From assembly GCA_964017155.1 (NCBI GenBank), contig OZ024854.1, positions 50,842,324-50,906,323 on the forward strand: a stretch of DNA of 64,000 nucleotides. Reading direction: 5' to 3'. The position numbers and the translations under genes are program-made. Shown here one piece after another: positions 33,088 through 46,299 of the stretch. The notes under the pieces were generated by a model. It ran no database searches. It saw only the letters and a list, made by a program, of their open reading frames with translations, and was not told the DNA's origin. The stretch comes from Oasisia sp. SBJ-2009. Taxonomy: Eukaryota; Annelida; Polychaeta; Sabellida; Siboglinidae. Positions within the stretch are counted from its first letter, which is position 1. Each line of letters begins with the position of its first letter.

Positions 33088-33923
33088 TGTTATTTGTGCT
33101 GTACAAAGTATGTGTTTGGTGCAAACAATGTCTTTTCAAGTTTCAACAATGACTTGCAATTGACTGAAACAGCTGCAGCTTGGCAATTACTACACTGTGA
33201 TCAATAGCATGGCTGGCGGTTCCCTGGCTCTGCATCTCACTCTCACTGGAAGTTGACGATTCCTTTCTGCAATTCAACGACGCGCCGATGTAGTTATGCT
33301 TAGACAAATCTATTCCAAGAAGGATGACGTGCTACAGCGCCCACTCGACACAAAACCGACATGCTGTTTCTGATTATATCAGCTGAGCGGCGATACAAGT
33401 CTTTTGTACAGACCTAAGTTTCAAATTCCGGAAGTAGCGATATTTGTTTGCATAAATCCGAGGGGCACCGTCCACTGCCACATCCCACTTTTGATTCCTT
33501 TTGTTGACTTATATTTATGTCAACTAACTGCGATAAATAAATGCACAACATACAGTAACACAGTACGAACACAGCTAGCCCATGTTTCGTGGAATAAGTA
33601 TCGATGTAAATAGTGAAACTAAAAACATCGAACTTTGCAACCTTTCACAACGAAAACATTTCTATTGCCGCCATGTTAGATTACTCGAAAACGAGGCTTG
33701 GAAGATGAGAGTAAATTATTAATTTTAGCAAACGTAATGACTAAGAACTCTGAATAAGTTTGTAAGAATTATTTCGATGCCCGGAAAGTCAACAGTACAA
33801 TAAAGTGACTAACTTTGTATGCGTTAATTGGAACCACGTGACCGTGTCCATGACATTGGCGTGACGCTTTGGAGCGCAAGCACCGCTTCCCGAAGTAGGC
33901 GGAGCGGTGCTGGTGGACGCGAC
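33088..33923. promoter_or_regulatory. divergent promoter region, BTB-zinc-finger gene (-) and SMKR1 (+)
   Basis: This space separates the BTB gene start codon from the presumed SMKR1 leader. It holds a CACGTG E-box at 33835-33840 and a GC-richer stretch at 33840-33945 with GGCGGAGC. The two genes point away from each other, so shared control is likely but unproven. Confidence 0.45.
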
Positions 33924-36689
33924 GATGGCACTGGCCGGGTGATTGGCATCATTGCGTAAGATGTGTGTCTCTTGTGGGAGGTGTTTAGCAGCGCGTCATA
34001 CAAAATAACAAGCGTTATATTGTTTGCTAGGACATGGATCAGTTATACCAGGCTTAGTTCTAGATTTTTGACACTGTTTACTTTTATCATCGACAAGGCT
34101 AGACTCGCACTGCAGACGCGAAACACGCCTGTAGTGTAGCCCGTGGCAGTGCTTGAGGACACCAGCCTCATTGCCAACGGCAACGGCAACAACGGTAAGT
34201 ACAGTGTTAAGTTCGGTCAAGTTAATGGGTGTGGTTTTGTGAGTTATATATAATTTATAATTATTCAAACTATTTCCTTCTTCAGATAAAATGTAGTCGA
34301 CGAATAATTTAAGTTCAATAACTCCTCGTTACCGAACTGTGTACCACTAACAGTAACACATTACACAGTAACAGCCATGCATGCCTTGGCATGGGTTAAA
34401 AAGTTAATTAATAAGTTACAATAAAATTATACATCGTAAGTCGTAATAGTTAGCCGTAAAGTAATGATGATTTAGTAGGGCCTACTTTAAAGTTTAAATA
34501 AAGTGCTTTGATGTTTTGGTGATATTGATTGTAATATACAGTGTCAGTGGCTGAATTATGTTCATACATATAAACACTAAAACAGTTTATATCTCATTGT
34601 CGAGTAAATCAAGCTGGTACTTGACTGAACATAATGGAGAATGTTTGACAGCTGATAAATTGAACTTTATCTCATAAAAATTCAAATTTGTAAAAAAATG
34701 TACCCGTGTATAATATCTGTAGTAAATAAAATTGTAGTGTCAAAAAGGAATTTTAATATAATCACACCAGGGGTCACATACTGCGGCTGACTTCATAACT
34801 ACCCCTGGCACATCCCTTAGCAAAACTTCTCTTTTAACCTCAGCCAATGAAATCAGTCACAATGAGCCTGGTAGAATTCCGGTCATGTGATATAATTTGG
34901 GGTGATTTCAGACACACACTGCTCGTGTTCCATGCAATCTTTAAGAAGTGAATCGGTCATTATATTGGGGTTGTCACCAGTTGTGTATCCGTCTTCAAAC
35001 TGGGGTGGCTATTTGCATTGTTCCCACGGCTGATGCAATAGCAACAGTAGTTGCACTATAATTTTATGGTTCAACGCAGCTCACTTAGTCACTTTCACAG
35101 TTCTCCAGGGGTGCTGTAGTGCAGCGCAATGACCCCTGGTGTATAAGGATGCAATGGCAAGATACCACTGCACATGAGGTGTACATTCTACATAGACTCT
35201 CCTAGTCATAAAAGAGGACATTTTAATTACTCGAGATGGCATATTTATTAGTCAGTGCTCAACATTCCTAAAGGAAGTTTGGGCAGTGACTGATTAATCC
35301 AACTTGCCCAGAATGAGCCGATTAAAGAATGAGAAGAATTGGTCGCCTCACAGAACCTCACAACTAGGGTCATTGGTCACTACTGAAATGACCATATAGA
35401 GTGTGTTGAGGTAAATTCTGTCAGGTCACTAAGGTCAGGTGGTCGGCTGCTGCCACCACTTGTACCCAGATCAAGGACTGACCAGATCATGACGAGAAAA
35501 TAGCAGACACTGGAAGGTTCAGCAAACTTCAGACGAGGTGACAAAAATATAGAATCTATGGTGGCACTATGGTCCAATCATCTGAGAAACTTGGATGCCA
35601 GAGAACCTTGTAGTTGGTGGTGTTTAGCGTCAAGCGAATTTTATCTGGCAGCAACTTGGGAGCTCACTTTGATGCCAAGATGAACACGGGACATCACGTT
35701 AATTGATGCTGTTTTCCAGTGCAGTGCCCCGCTGTTGGACCTACACTGATATCACCTGCCAATTAAATGGGTGCCATGCAACATACTGTAGTTACACATT
35801 TCTAGCTACACATTTCTGGCAGCTGTTTGTTCATCTGTAGAGTTTTGTTTCATCTGTGTCCAGCGTACATACATTTAACACAACCAGCCTTGTTCAGGAA
35901 ACCATAGGAAATCCATGCACTGCTCAAACTCCCCCTTCCATGACAATAGTTTGATGACCTAATTTAATTGGCAACGAAAGGCATAACTTCGGCATGTTCA
36001 CAAATGTATGGCATTGTATGAAATGCAGTGCACATATGACTATTGCTCTGGAGTTTTGATAATTTGTTAACAGTTTCTTTAAATTTACTACACCATGTGT
36101 GGTGGAATTTTTAACTGTTGCCAATATATGTTTTGTACACATGTTAATGCGGCTTTTGTTGTTATACTTCTGGTGCAGTGTGAAACTGTGAATTGTGATT
36201 CACACTTGCTAATTCCAGGGAGTGAGACATGCTAGCACACGTCATTGTTTGTGACATAATACTAACAGAGTAATTAGTCAGAGATCAGTTCAAACACATT
36301 GAGTTATTTCTATGAATAACAAGTAGTGTTTGCATTGTCCAATCAATTTATCAAAGCTGTTCTGTGAGTGATGTAATTGTGCTTGTGTACATCATCTATT
36401 ATAAATGATTAGCCCTCGAGATACAGCATGGTGAAGCCCAACATATGCAGTGACTGGTTAACGTCGGACGACTGGGAGCATGAGAAAACGGACAGTTGTT
36501 AACTTGGTTAAGTTTTATCACATCGTGTAACTAAATGTTTATTTAATTGATGGACCACATTATACACACATATCATTCGTTTTATTTGGCTACATTTCAG
36601 AATTGTTGTTGGTGAATTTCAGGGACATACTGTCCCGTCTTTATAAAATCCTGTAAATGCTTTCACACAACTGAATAGTGATGGAGCAT

Positions 36690-36735
<46 letters not shown>

Positions 36736-39700
36736 AAATTGCCTATTCAGGGATGAATAAAGTTTTATTGTATTGTTCTATATAATAGGGGATACTGTTT
36801 GAAGTAATGTCATACAAGATTAGGACCTTTGTGTAACAATTTGTTGATATGTGAACTTTTTTTAAAGCATTAAAGAGCACTGATTGGTCACAGTATCAGG
36901 GCAAGACATGTGCCATGATATCCACAAGGTTATTTGAATAATATTGTTCAGTCTTTCGTAGCATACAAGTACACCTGTAAACACTTGAAATTAAAATGTT
37001 AATTTTAGCGAGGACAAGAGTACTGTAATTACATCGCTGAGGCGTAATTTAATTCCCGTTCTGCCGTTCATGATGTTTATCTCATGCCACGTGCAATGCA
37101 CTTCATGCATGCGTAGTCAATATTTTAGTGCTGTTAATCTGCTATTGGAATAATGACGCCAGGAGTCCAGGATTACTCCATTAATACTACAAAGCAGGTT
37201 TAATTACAGACAAGTCTCTGTATAGCCACATTTACACTGGTCAGTTTTTTTCCAGTTTGTGCAGATAATATAATATGAAAGGGGACTCATGTAGGGAGGT
37301 TTTATATTACTATCTGGTTAATCAGCGTTTTATGTTTTTGTGAAGAGTGTACTTGAGCCAACTTGAACCTGGCACTACGGACACTACCTGATAATAAGTA
37401 TGTTTTGTCTTTATATTACATTGCAGTTCTAAACAGGTTTTAACATCAGAGCCACCCACAAATGCACAAACAGATTTATGACTAGATGTTGTTTACAAAG
37501 TATTAAATACATCCGCTGTGTGTGGCTTCAGGTTCATATTTCAGTACAATGCGCAAGACTTCACGTGTCTCGCGCATGCAATGTCCAATGGCCTTCATCG
37601 AGGTGGTCTCATGTGTATGAATGCTGGTCTAAGAATGGCATTATTTGCATATCCAAAGCTAAGCTGCTACTGTGATGAACTCAATTGTTTAAAAGTAGGT
37701 TAATTACAAACACAGGTTGAGTGGCATGTCAGGTCAAAGTTGACTGTCTACTGGCAGTAGATTGTACACAATATTGGCCGGTATCACAACCCCGTCGTCT
37801 GTATATTGTCTGCTAATTCACTGCACTCATATGTTCGATATACTGAGCCATGTGTATAATCACCACACTGGAATAACTCCTTCAGTAAGTAGCACTCAAG
37901 ACACGACTTGATTTCATGATATGGTCCTATATATTGTTCTGTTTGTCACACAAATATGCATGTCTAGAATTTGTGTAATTTCATGTACTCAATCTGCTTT
38001 TTTCAGGGTGTGGTAACCGGTGATGGTGTCATCGCTGACGTCAGTGACTTGTTGTGTCATCCATCTCAGTGTCACCAGTGTTGACCTGACTTTGCAGCGT
38101 CACGCTGTCACAGCTTCATACCTCGTCCACATGGATCTATGACTCATAGTGACGCCGTAACCATGGTAAAACTCAGGAGTTTACTATTATATCATAAATG
38201 CCTGTATGGTGATATGGAAATAGGTAGTAACATGGAAAAAAATGGACAACACTGTTTAATAGTAAACAAGGTTGCTAGGAACACATTGACAACAAGTTAT
38301 GTGACTGGAGTTTTAACACCCTGTAAGGGACTAGTCCAGTATCTGGAAGAAGAAAGAAGAATATTGAACTTTATTCAACATAACCATATACACAATGCAG
38401 CAGTAGCCCAGCTCAGTGCTGTACATAGTACTTGTTTATATCGTGTTTGAACCAAACACAGCACCAGCAATCAGTTTACAAATAAGCTGAGAGGAAATGC
38501 ATAAAGTTACACAAACTTTTATTTTTTGTTTCCTTTAATTTGACTCAGGCTGTTCCATTTGAGAGAACAATAATCTGCAGACATACAGCAGGTGTTGGCT
38601 TCAGTTCAAACATTTTGTGCACGATACAATTTATAATGAAAACTACAACAATAACAACAAATTGGTCTAAGACATTACAAATTGTAAACCATAAAAATGG
38701 TGTGCATGCAAATACAAAATTTATGCCAATACAAACTAAACTAAATCACTGGACGCATTTCTGTTCAGTTTTGGTTCAAGCTGCAGTAGCTAAAGGAAAT
38801 GATGTATACGTGCTGTATACTCAGTGGCGGTTAGTCAGAAGATATCACTTTATTTCTACAGTTCATGACACATGGCGCTGATAAATCAACGATCACTCAA
38901 GCATATTTAATACAACATGTCCTGTATGTATTAGATAAACATCTGAGCGTGTCTGGGCCCGCACACTAGTAATATGTTGAATTGACTTCTGGTTGCCACT
39001 TGCCACACACGGAATACAATGACAAAAGCCGTGGGATTAATGTCTGCTGACAGAAGAGGTGTGTTTATTAACATGAGACACCGTACCTCTGCATTAGTGT
39101 ATCGTGCAGTGTCGTCCTTGCAAATAAGCCACATCATTTTGTGTAAACTTTGGTGTTGTGCTGTAAACTTTGGCTTATTATAACAGTGTCAGTCATAATT
39201 CAAAGACACTGTGTGGGTGTTTGTGAAAGCTGGCTCGATTAGACAGTTTACACTGTGTCCCATGAATTTGTCAATTTAGCTTGAACTGAACCCAAGTAAC
39301 ATTATGATCTTCAGGCCAAATGATGTTGAAGATTTCTTGAAAATCCATATTTATAATATGCATTAGAGTTGCCAACAAAACAATACAAAGAGGGGTCTAT
39401 TTTGATGATATGGCATATTGAAATTCTTCAGAGTTCACTACAGAAATGTCAGAGTGCTGATTGTTGTAACACCTGATGTTTTGTTATCAATTCTTTGTAA
39501 AAACCATTTTCACGTTAAACTTATCGTTGTTTTTGTACATTTCAGCCAGGTGGCTTAAAGAAGAAGGGCTCCAAGTCGAGCAAAGGGTCCAAGAGCAAGG
39601 GAAGCAAGGGAAGCAAGGGAAGCAAGGGAAAGAAAAAGAAGGGATCTGCTTCCAAGAAAGGCTCCCGTCATGAATCTGCCACTACAACCCAGACCCGGGA

Positions 39701-39845
39701 AGTTGACATGCTCGACCCAGCAGCAATGTTCAATCTTTACTACATCGCACACGGGCCTGTGGATGCGTTGGAGATACGGGGCTTCGGGTGGGCAGATGCT
39801 CCGAAGAAGAAAGGGAAGAAAAAAGGGAAGAAGGGAAAGAAATAA
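33924..39845 (+). CDS. SMKR1: SMKR1-like small lysine-rich protein, 100 aa
   Basis: The main coding exon is 39546-39845, after acceptor TACATTTCAG. It encodes a Lys/Gly/Ser-rich N-terminus (repeats of KGSKGS), the conserved core [19 protein letters not shown] then [13 protein letters not shown], and a Lys/Gly tail ending GKKGKK-stop. That core and tail are the signature of small lysine-rich protein 1, whose molecular role is unknown to me. No ATG precedes the core in this exon. The best start is ATG at 38163-38165 (context AACCATGG), the last codon of exon 38007-38165 before donor GTAAAA, giving Met-Pro-Gly-Gly-Leu-Lys. A non-coding exon ending at 34194 (donor GTAAGT) is plausible, with its 5' end unknown; I start the feature at the GC-rich segment. 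AATAAA lies at 39984-39989. The coding exon is sure; the upstream exons are inferred. Confidence 0.8.
34195..38006 (+). other. probable SMKR1 first intron
   Basis: This 3.8-kb stretch lies between a strong donor (34195) and an acceptor (CTTTTTTCAG, ending at 38006). It holds a (TA)n run at 36690-36728. I see no supported gene. The frames at 37478-37703 look unrelated to any known family. Confidence 0.45.
38166..39545 (+). other. probable SMKR1 second intron
   Basis: AT-rich, no coding or repeat structure recognised. The frame at 38139-38450 starts upstream of the proposed donor and has no recognisable family. Confidence 0.4.
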
Positions 39846-41745
39846 CGACAACATCACAGAATTAAGGCACAAACTGAACCCAGAGGCACAGTGTCAGTGC
39901 GAAACAGAACAACGGCAATGAAATAAGGTGCAACGAGTTTCAGTTATGAGACCGACTACCTGTGGTGATGGTTTGTGCACAACAATAAATTATCATTATA
40001 ATTATATTGCAAAAAAAACAGTAATATTAATAGTATTATGGTATGTTACGTATTAGTTTGTATAGGTCTACATAATTGTTTGTGTGTCCGTGTTTTACAC
40101 GTTTTGTTTTTGTTGGGCCAGTACCTAATTAATAGGTGACTCAATTAGCTGAAAATCACTATTTTAATTTATAATAGCATCTTAGCATATCGTTGGAGAT
40201 GCCGCCGGTAGAGGTCAATTAAGTAATTATCATGTTCGCCAGATGGCAGCACCACATGCTATGCAGGTTGGCGCCATTAAATTACTATTCCGGCAGGGAT
40301 TTCTTTTAACGAAATGATAATTTTTACCTAAGATATATAATTATATTTCATATTGTCATTGTACGATTTGTTTGGAGAAAGTAAGTTACGCTTTTGCTGA
40401 TAAACGGCAGATAACATGCAATGATCTGCCTTGAAGTGCCAAGAAAGATTTTTTATCAACGTTTGTGAGACGGTGGCGTTCGTTATGCTCGGTAACCGAA
40501 CATAACTGTGTGAAATGACTGTACATATGCAACATGTAGTGTCGTTTGTGATAGATTTGTGTGAAATCATGCAACAATTTTGTGTGTGCAAAAAGAACAG
40601 TTATTTGTATAATGCTGTACATTTTGTATCAATAACACAGCTATCGTTCATGTGTAATTGTGCGTCGCACAAAACGTTTTTAAGTGTGACGAATAAATAA
40701 ACGAATGAATATATACGGACTCTATATGGTTTTCAATACTGTGATAATATTAGTTGTTCGATCACTGGCGGCGACTGAATGATTCAGACAGACACAGTCT
40801 AGACTCTAGACTTGGACAATGACGTCGTCATACATGCAGTATAGCATACCAATCAAGCGGGATATCAACTTGAAAAGAAATGTCATACGTAATATATGTT
40901 TCCATTAACGAAAATAATAACAACATTGTAATGCTTACGTAAAACACTTGATGTTAGTAGTCTACAGAAAAAAATAAGCAAACTATTGATTTTACTATAA
41001 TACAGATCGAGGGGCTAGTCATCACTTTGAGAAAAAAATGAGATGGAAGTCGGCAACTCGAGTTAAGACCCTCGTCGGTGAAGACAGATCATGAATTGCA
41101 TGTGCCTCGATCTCGGCTGCGAACGGAGACTATGGCTTGTAATCTCATCCGAACATTGCTACCTAAAACAGAACGATCAACGCTTTTAGGCATTTATCAA
41201 ATTATCGTCAAATAATTACGAACGTTGTCACAGTCCCCACGAGCCTCAGCTTCGTAGCCTGGGTAAAGGCCAACATCTGCCGTCTGTTTACGTCAAAGTT
41301 TGCGAACACGCATTCCCAACCCCGTTGCATGGTTGACTGTTCATTCCCTTAGTAAAAAAAGCCCACCCAATTTAGCACTGAGTCGTCGAGAAGCACCAAG
41401 AGTGAGAATGAGTGTCTACAATCACCGTGTGTACACTGTACACGGCTATACGGTCCCGAGGCTGAACGCTGCCCGTGGCACTGCAGTTGTCGTGGCCGCT
41501 AATTGGAAGTACCTGAATTATTACAAACAACAGGTCGAAGCAGGTTCTCTGAGAACATCGCATCTTCCCTCCCTCATTCTCTACGATCACTTTCTTCCCT
41601 GCTGCCTACCTGCCTGACATGTTTTCTGTCGTTGGTTCTCCAATTTCTTCTCTTGCAATCACCTTCCTTCCTCTCAGCCTGCTTTCCTCTTCCTTCTTGT
41701 CGCTACACTCCTCCTTCCTGCCTCTCTCCCTGTCATCGCTCTCCA
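39846..41745. other. SMKR1 3' UTR and intergenic sequence
   Basis: The SMKR1 poly(A) signal is at 39984-39989. Beyond that I see no supported gene. Short frames at 40328-40700 and 41300-41617 lack recognisable domains. Confidence 0.4.
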
Positions 41746-42505
41746 TTGCCATTCTTAACCTCGCTCTCCATTCCACCTGTCTCCTTGCCATTCTTAACCT
41801 CGCTCTCCATTCCACCTGTCTCCTTGCCATTCTTAACATCGCTCTCCATTCCACCTGTCTCCTTGCCATTCTTAACCTCGCTCTCCATTCCACCTGTCTC
41901 CTTGCCATTCTTAACCTCGCTCTCAATTCCACCTATCTCCTTGCCATTCTTAACATCGCTCTCCATTCCACCTGTCTCCTTGCCATTCTTAACCTCGCTC
42001 TCAATTCCACCTGTCTCCTTGCCATTCTTAACATCGCTCTCAATTCCACCTGTCTCCTTGCCATTCTTAACATCGCTCTCCATTCCACCTGTCTCCTTGC
42101 CATTTTTAACCTCACTCTCCATTTCACCTGTCTCCTTGCCATTCTTAACCTCGCTCTCAATTCCACCTGTCTCCTTGCCATTCTTAACATCGCTCTCCAT
42201 TCCACCTGTCTCCTTGCCATTCTTAACCTCGCTCTCCATTTTACCTGTCTCCTTGCCATTCTTAACATCGCTCTCCATTCCATCTGTCTCCTTGCCATTC
42301 TTAACCTCGCTCTTCATTTCACCTGTCTCTTGCCATTCTTAACCTCGCTCTCAATTCCGCCTGTCTCCTTGCCATTCTTAACCTCGCTCTCCATTCCACC
42401 GGTCTCCTTGCCATTCTTAACATCGCTCTCCATTCCACCTGTCTCCTTGCCATTCTTAACATCGCTCTCCATTCCACCTGTCTCCTTGCCATTCTTAACC
42501 CAACT
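41746..42505. repeat. 39-bp minisatellite
   Basis: About 19 units of TTGCCATTCTTAACCTCGCT followed by CTCCATTCCACCTGTCTCC. Because 39 is a multiple of three, several frames stay open on both strands (13-residue units such as SIPPVSLPFLTSL on plus and GMESEVKNGKETG on minus). One unit is 38 bp, which shifts frame. No start context or flanking domain supports translation. Confidence 0.95.
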
Positions 42506-43269
42506 ATCTTTGTCGTTAGACACCCCAACACTCCGTGCACTGAAATGGAAACCCGTCCTCGTTGTTTTTGTCCATGTCTTTCCACAACCAAACAAGGTCA
42601 TATGCCATCTTCTGGAAAGTCTCGTACATTTGGAAATTGCGTCACACTGTTCCAGTGTCCAAGAATTACATGCTCCGTCACGTCATTAGGCAAGAAAATG
42701 TTATATTAACATTACCCAGAATCCACGTATAACCTTATCAAATACGCCATCCACGTTCCCCCCGGCGAATTTATGTTGACGGGTGCTTCTACTATGACGT
42801 CAAATATGCAGGTAATCGTCAGGAAAGTACGGTAATTGTCGCAGTGACGTCATCATTAATTGTTCGAATGTGTTGACGTTTAGACTGGTCTAAATCACTG
42901 CGACGACGTGCAAGTAATTGCGCAGAATCTAAACGAGTTGATAGCGGAACACCATTTATAAGCCAGTTATTAGTTTTTAATATATCTCGGTCTCAGGAAG
43001 GTTTTACGACTATTAGCACCACTGGGGGTCAATCCTGGTTGACCAGTGCCAAATGAGAGTGGCCACTGTCCTGAGGGTATCGCAAGGGTTAGTCCAGGTA
43101 AAGTGTCCAAAGGTCCCTGGTTCAATAGATATACGTAATATCAAAATATTAAACGACGATACGAACTTGTGCGAATCTGTGACTGGAACACCAACACTGG
43201 ACAATTGTATACAATATTGGCTTTCAGGTTTCGTTCCGAGTTTCATTGCTGACAAAATGTAAGCTACCA
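42506..43269. other. non-coding stretch
   Basis: No supported gene or repeat seen. Confidence 0.4.
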
Positions 43270-43360
43270 GACGGACGGGCGGGCGGGCGGGCGGGCGGGC
43301 GGACGGACGGACGGACGGACGGACGGACGGACGGACGGACGGACGGACGGACGGACGGAC
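43270..43360. repeat. tetranucleotide repeat (GGGC)n then (GGAC)n
   Basis: About five GGGC units followed by about 17 GGAC units, and then alternating GCGC text to about 43395. Confidence 0.95.
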
Positions 43361-43395
43361 ATGCTAGCGCGCGCGCATACACTCGCGCGCACACA

Positions 43396-45310
43396 TTTTA
43401 TATGTGGAGAAGACCAGCCTGTGCCACAGATAGAGGAAACAGAGAAAACAAGTATGAAAATAAATAATAAAATAACCTACCAAATGCAGTTTAAAAAAGG
43501 CCATAATTATATTCCTCTATGTGTTTCATCAACAGAACGTAAAATACAAACTCCTTTACAACAAGAAATTAAATAAGAATATTCAAACCTCGCGAAAAGC
43601 GTATACCTACAACAAACATGACAATCAGATAGATGTGTCACCATAGATTCCTAAACTATAAAAATGAGTAGCATTTGCTAACGCAACGCATGTGTTAGCC
43701 TGCGTGTCCCTGGAGAGTTTGGGGAAGACGGCAATATGATGAGGGGAGAGAATATAATGAGAGGATATGACGTTCAAAAATGTAGAAGCTCGGCGCGAAA
43801 ATGTGGATATAGAACACTTCTTCGTAGGGTTTGGACTAGAGTGTAGTCGGGTGGAGGGGAGGAGCCCTGAACCCCCAATTGCACCGGAGATGGTCTGGGG
43901 TTACGGACCTGCAATTGGCAGAGCTACCGAGGAGCTTCCGCACGGCACAGTGTAGGAGGGCGGGGTGGAGTCGACGCACGCCACTGTTGTGAAGGCATAG
44001 CGCATAATTTTATGTCTACGTACGCCACTCTTATGCAGTGCATATAATATGTCTCGTCTGGCGATGCTACGAGCAGAGAAACCAACCCGACAGCGACAGC
44101 TGAGCGATGCTGTAACTGAAGTTCCAGCTGCGGAACACCTTCAACAGCAGCCCCGTGTCCGATGACACTCGTGAGTCGCGCCGCACAGGTGTTGAAGAGG
44201 AAGTTTCGTCGACGGTAAAATCCTCGACTCTACGGGTGCTATCCCTCCCACGATGATCCTAGTGGTGGTGGATCCACCCCTGTGAAACGTCCAGGCATGG
44301 AACAACGTGGAAAGAAATGCAAAAAAACAGCGAACAGAATACGTTGGAGGTGTATCATTTCCGTCGTAGGTTCTATTCATGCAGAAGAGGCATGGATTTA
44401 AGTAAACCAAAGTCACCTCGGTGGTCACAAGACCTCCTTCACTTGAAGTTGAACTATTTCCCCTCACGTGGAACTCTTACCTCAGATGAGGCGAGTGCGT
44501 TCGCATCCTCAGTATGCGGATATGATACACAAGTAACTTTCAGCACCTACATTATGTATGCGCTACCTCTATTCCCAATAATTTTAATAAAAGTAGCTTA
44601 TTGGTAGCCCTTGTCGCTACGTCCTAGCCTAGCCGAGACTGACCTAGCAAAAAAGTTGCGTTGCCAATGGTGGCTTAGCTGTGACGTCATAACTGGTATA
44701 TTTTCCTAGTGCTCAATGTTCGATTCGTAGTTCTAATGTTGGTATTCACCTTCAGCATTTCGACCAAAGGCATTTACGTGAATTGCGGTAATATTATCGT
44801 AAAATAGTCGAAGTAATTTTAGTCCTATAAAAACCCATAGCTATATATTATACTATAGTAACTGGCCGAACGAAACCGTCACTCCCTGACTGACACTCAC
44901 AGGATCCAGCGACCTCTTGAGAAAAGCCGCCTGTGCCAGGAATTTTGCTTGCGGCGTTATTTCTGGGCCGTGAATGTTGTGTTACCTGGCCTCATTACAA
45001 GTGGCTATCAGCAGCACTGTCCCACTGACATTTGCAGTGCTCCCAACGCCGCGAAACGAGCTGCGTCATTCCCCGGCCCGGTAGGCTCGTGCTCGTGCTC
45101 GCGTACCGATTCCGCATTGCCATTAGTCCTGCTTTTGCAGCTGGTTCGCTCTGAAACACGTCACAACGGTTTAAAGTCTGCTATTCCCGATTAATGAACC
45201 CGGCTAATTACGTTAGTCGAGCCTACACTACAGGATATTTGTAATTATTCAGGCACTTCAGCGTCCGATATTAACGCGCTAATTATGCAGTCGGGACCTC
45301 GGCGCGTCCG
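43396..45310. other. intergenic stretch without a supported gene
   Basis: Several short frames (43767-43955, 44317-44607, 44949-45194) have ordinary composition but no recognisable family, and an AATAAA occurs near 44589. A short species-specific gene cannot be excluded at 43750-44610, but nothing in the sequence decides it. Confidence 0.35.
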
Positions 45311-45427
45311 TGGTCACGTGACACGCGCTTAACAAAATCACGGAAGATGGCGGAAGCAGCAGTTTCGCAGAGATCGAGAGTGACGATGAAGGACCATCAT
45401 TTGATCCACGCGTCGCAAAACCGGAGG
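45311..45427 (+). CDS. possible first exon of an unidentified gene
   Basis: A GC-rich segment with a CACGTG E-box (45315-45320) precedes AAGATGG, a good start context. The ATG at 45347 opens 27 codons (MAEAAVSQRSRV…) that end exactly before GTAAGT at 45428. A second frame through the same bases encodes an acidic peptide (AEIESDDEGPSFDPR) that looks more protein-like but has no ATG in this exon. No downstream exon was found, so gene and frame are uncertain. Confidence 0.3.
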
Positions 45428-46299
45428 GTAAGTGTTTCCGAAAGCGAACACCCAGTGCACACACACACCCGTCAGGCCCCAGTGGCTTCGTATCGATTGC
45501 TCGTTGCGCAGTACAACAAAGGGCGTCCACAAACTGGTGCCCGCTGCGGTTAGCTCCCTGCGTGAGTAGTACTCGAACGCAGTCGACCCGTTGTGTTGAT
45601 GCCGTTGCCATGTCGGTGGCAGTGTAGTCACGTTCTTCATTAATTACCCGATTACATGTCGCATGTCGTCTGCAGTCACGGTTTTGTTTTGTACGTACGA
45701 CATAAGCTGTGTTTGTGGCGCCAAACTTGTCGCCAGTAGTGAGTGGGGCCTAACGGCGGATCAACATCGGTCAAGCACCTATCCACAATCCAGTCAATAC
45801 ACTGATACATTACAGGCTTACAGCCCACACTCACTGTTGAGGAATCGTTCCGACTCGACAACCATAGCACGGCAACAACCATGGCTAATAACTCGCAGCT
45901 GCCACTGCATACTATAGCATAGGCCACAACCCCTGCACTAACATGTGTACAGCTGTACCTTGGCTCATGTCAATGTTTATGCATGACTGGTAATGTGGAT
46001 ATAATTGATAAAATTGAAGAAAGAAGGGATATTTATTTGTGAACATCCTGATTTTTTATTAATGAATATATGATTATTAGTTATTATCCATTCTAAAGCT
46101 TGTATTTATTACATTGAATTGCCATCTATCATCTCTGAATTGTAAATCCATAATAATGTAGCTATAGGCAAAATTACCATGTCTAGCTTCTAGGGGAGCG
46201 TTCTTATTCTACCCTGGTCATTTTCATAATTTAGTCCTGATTGGATAGTTTACACATTCCTTACTTCATGAAAATTTTATAATGCATCCAGTCTACTCC
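45428..46299. other. non-coding stretch
   Basis: If 45347-45427 is an exon, this is its intron. AT-rich from 45980 onward. No repeat or RNA recognised. Confidence 0.35.

Noticed and set aside
37478..37703. Coding exon between the two SMKR1 leader exons
   Set aside because: Two overlapping frames look equally open and neither resembles a known protein or fits SMKR1 phase.
41503..42689. 279- and 356-codon frames and their minus-strand partners
   Set aside because: 39-bp minisatellite translated in several frames. A 38-bp unit breaks the frame.
44050..44610. Possible small gene with frames near 44054, 44141 and 44317 and an AATAAA near 44589
   Set aside because: Frames disagree, no splice structure or domain joins them.
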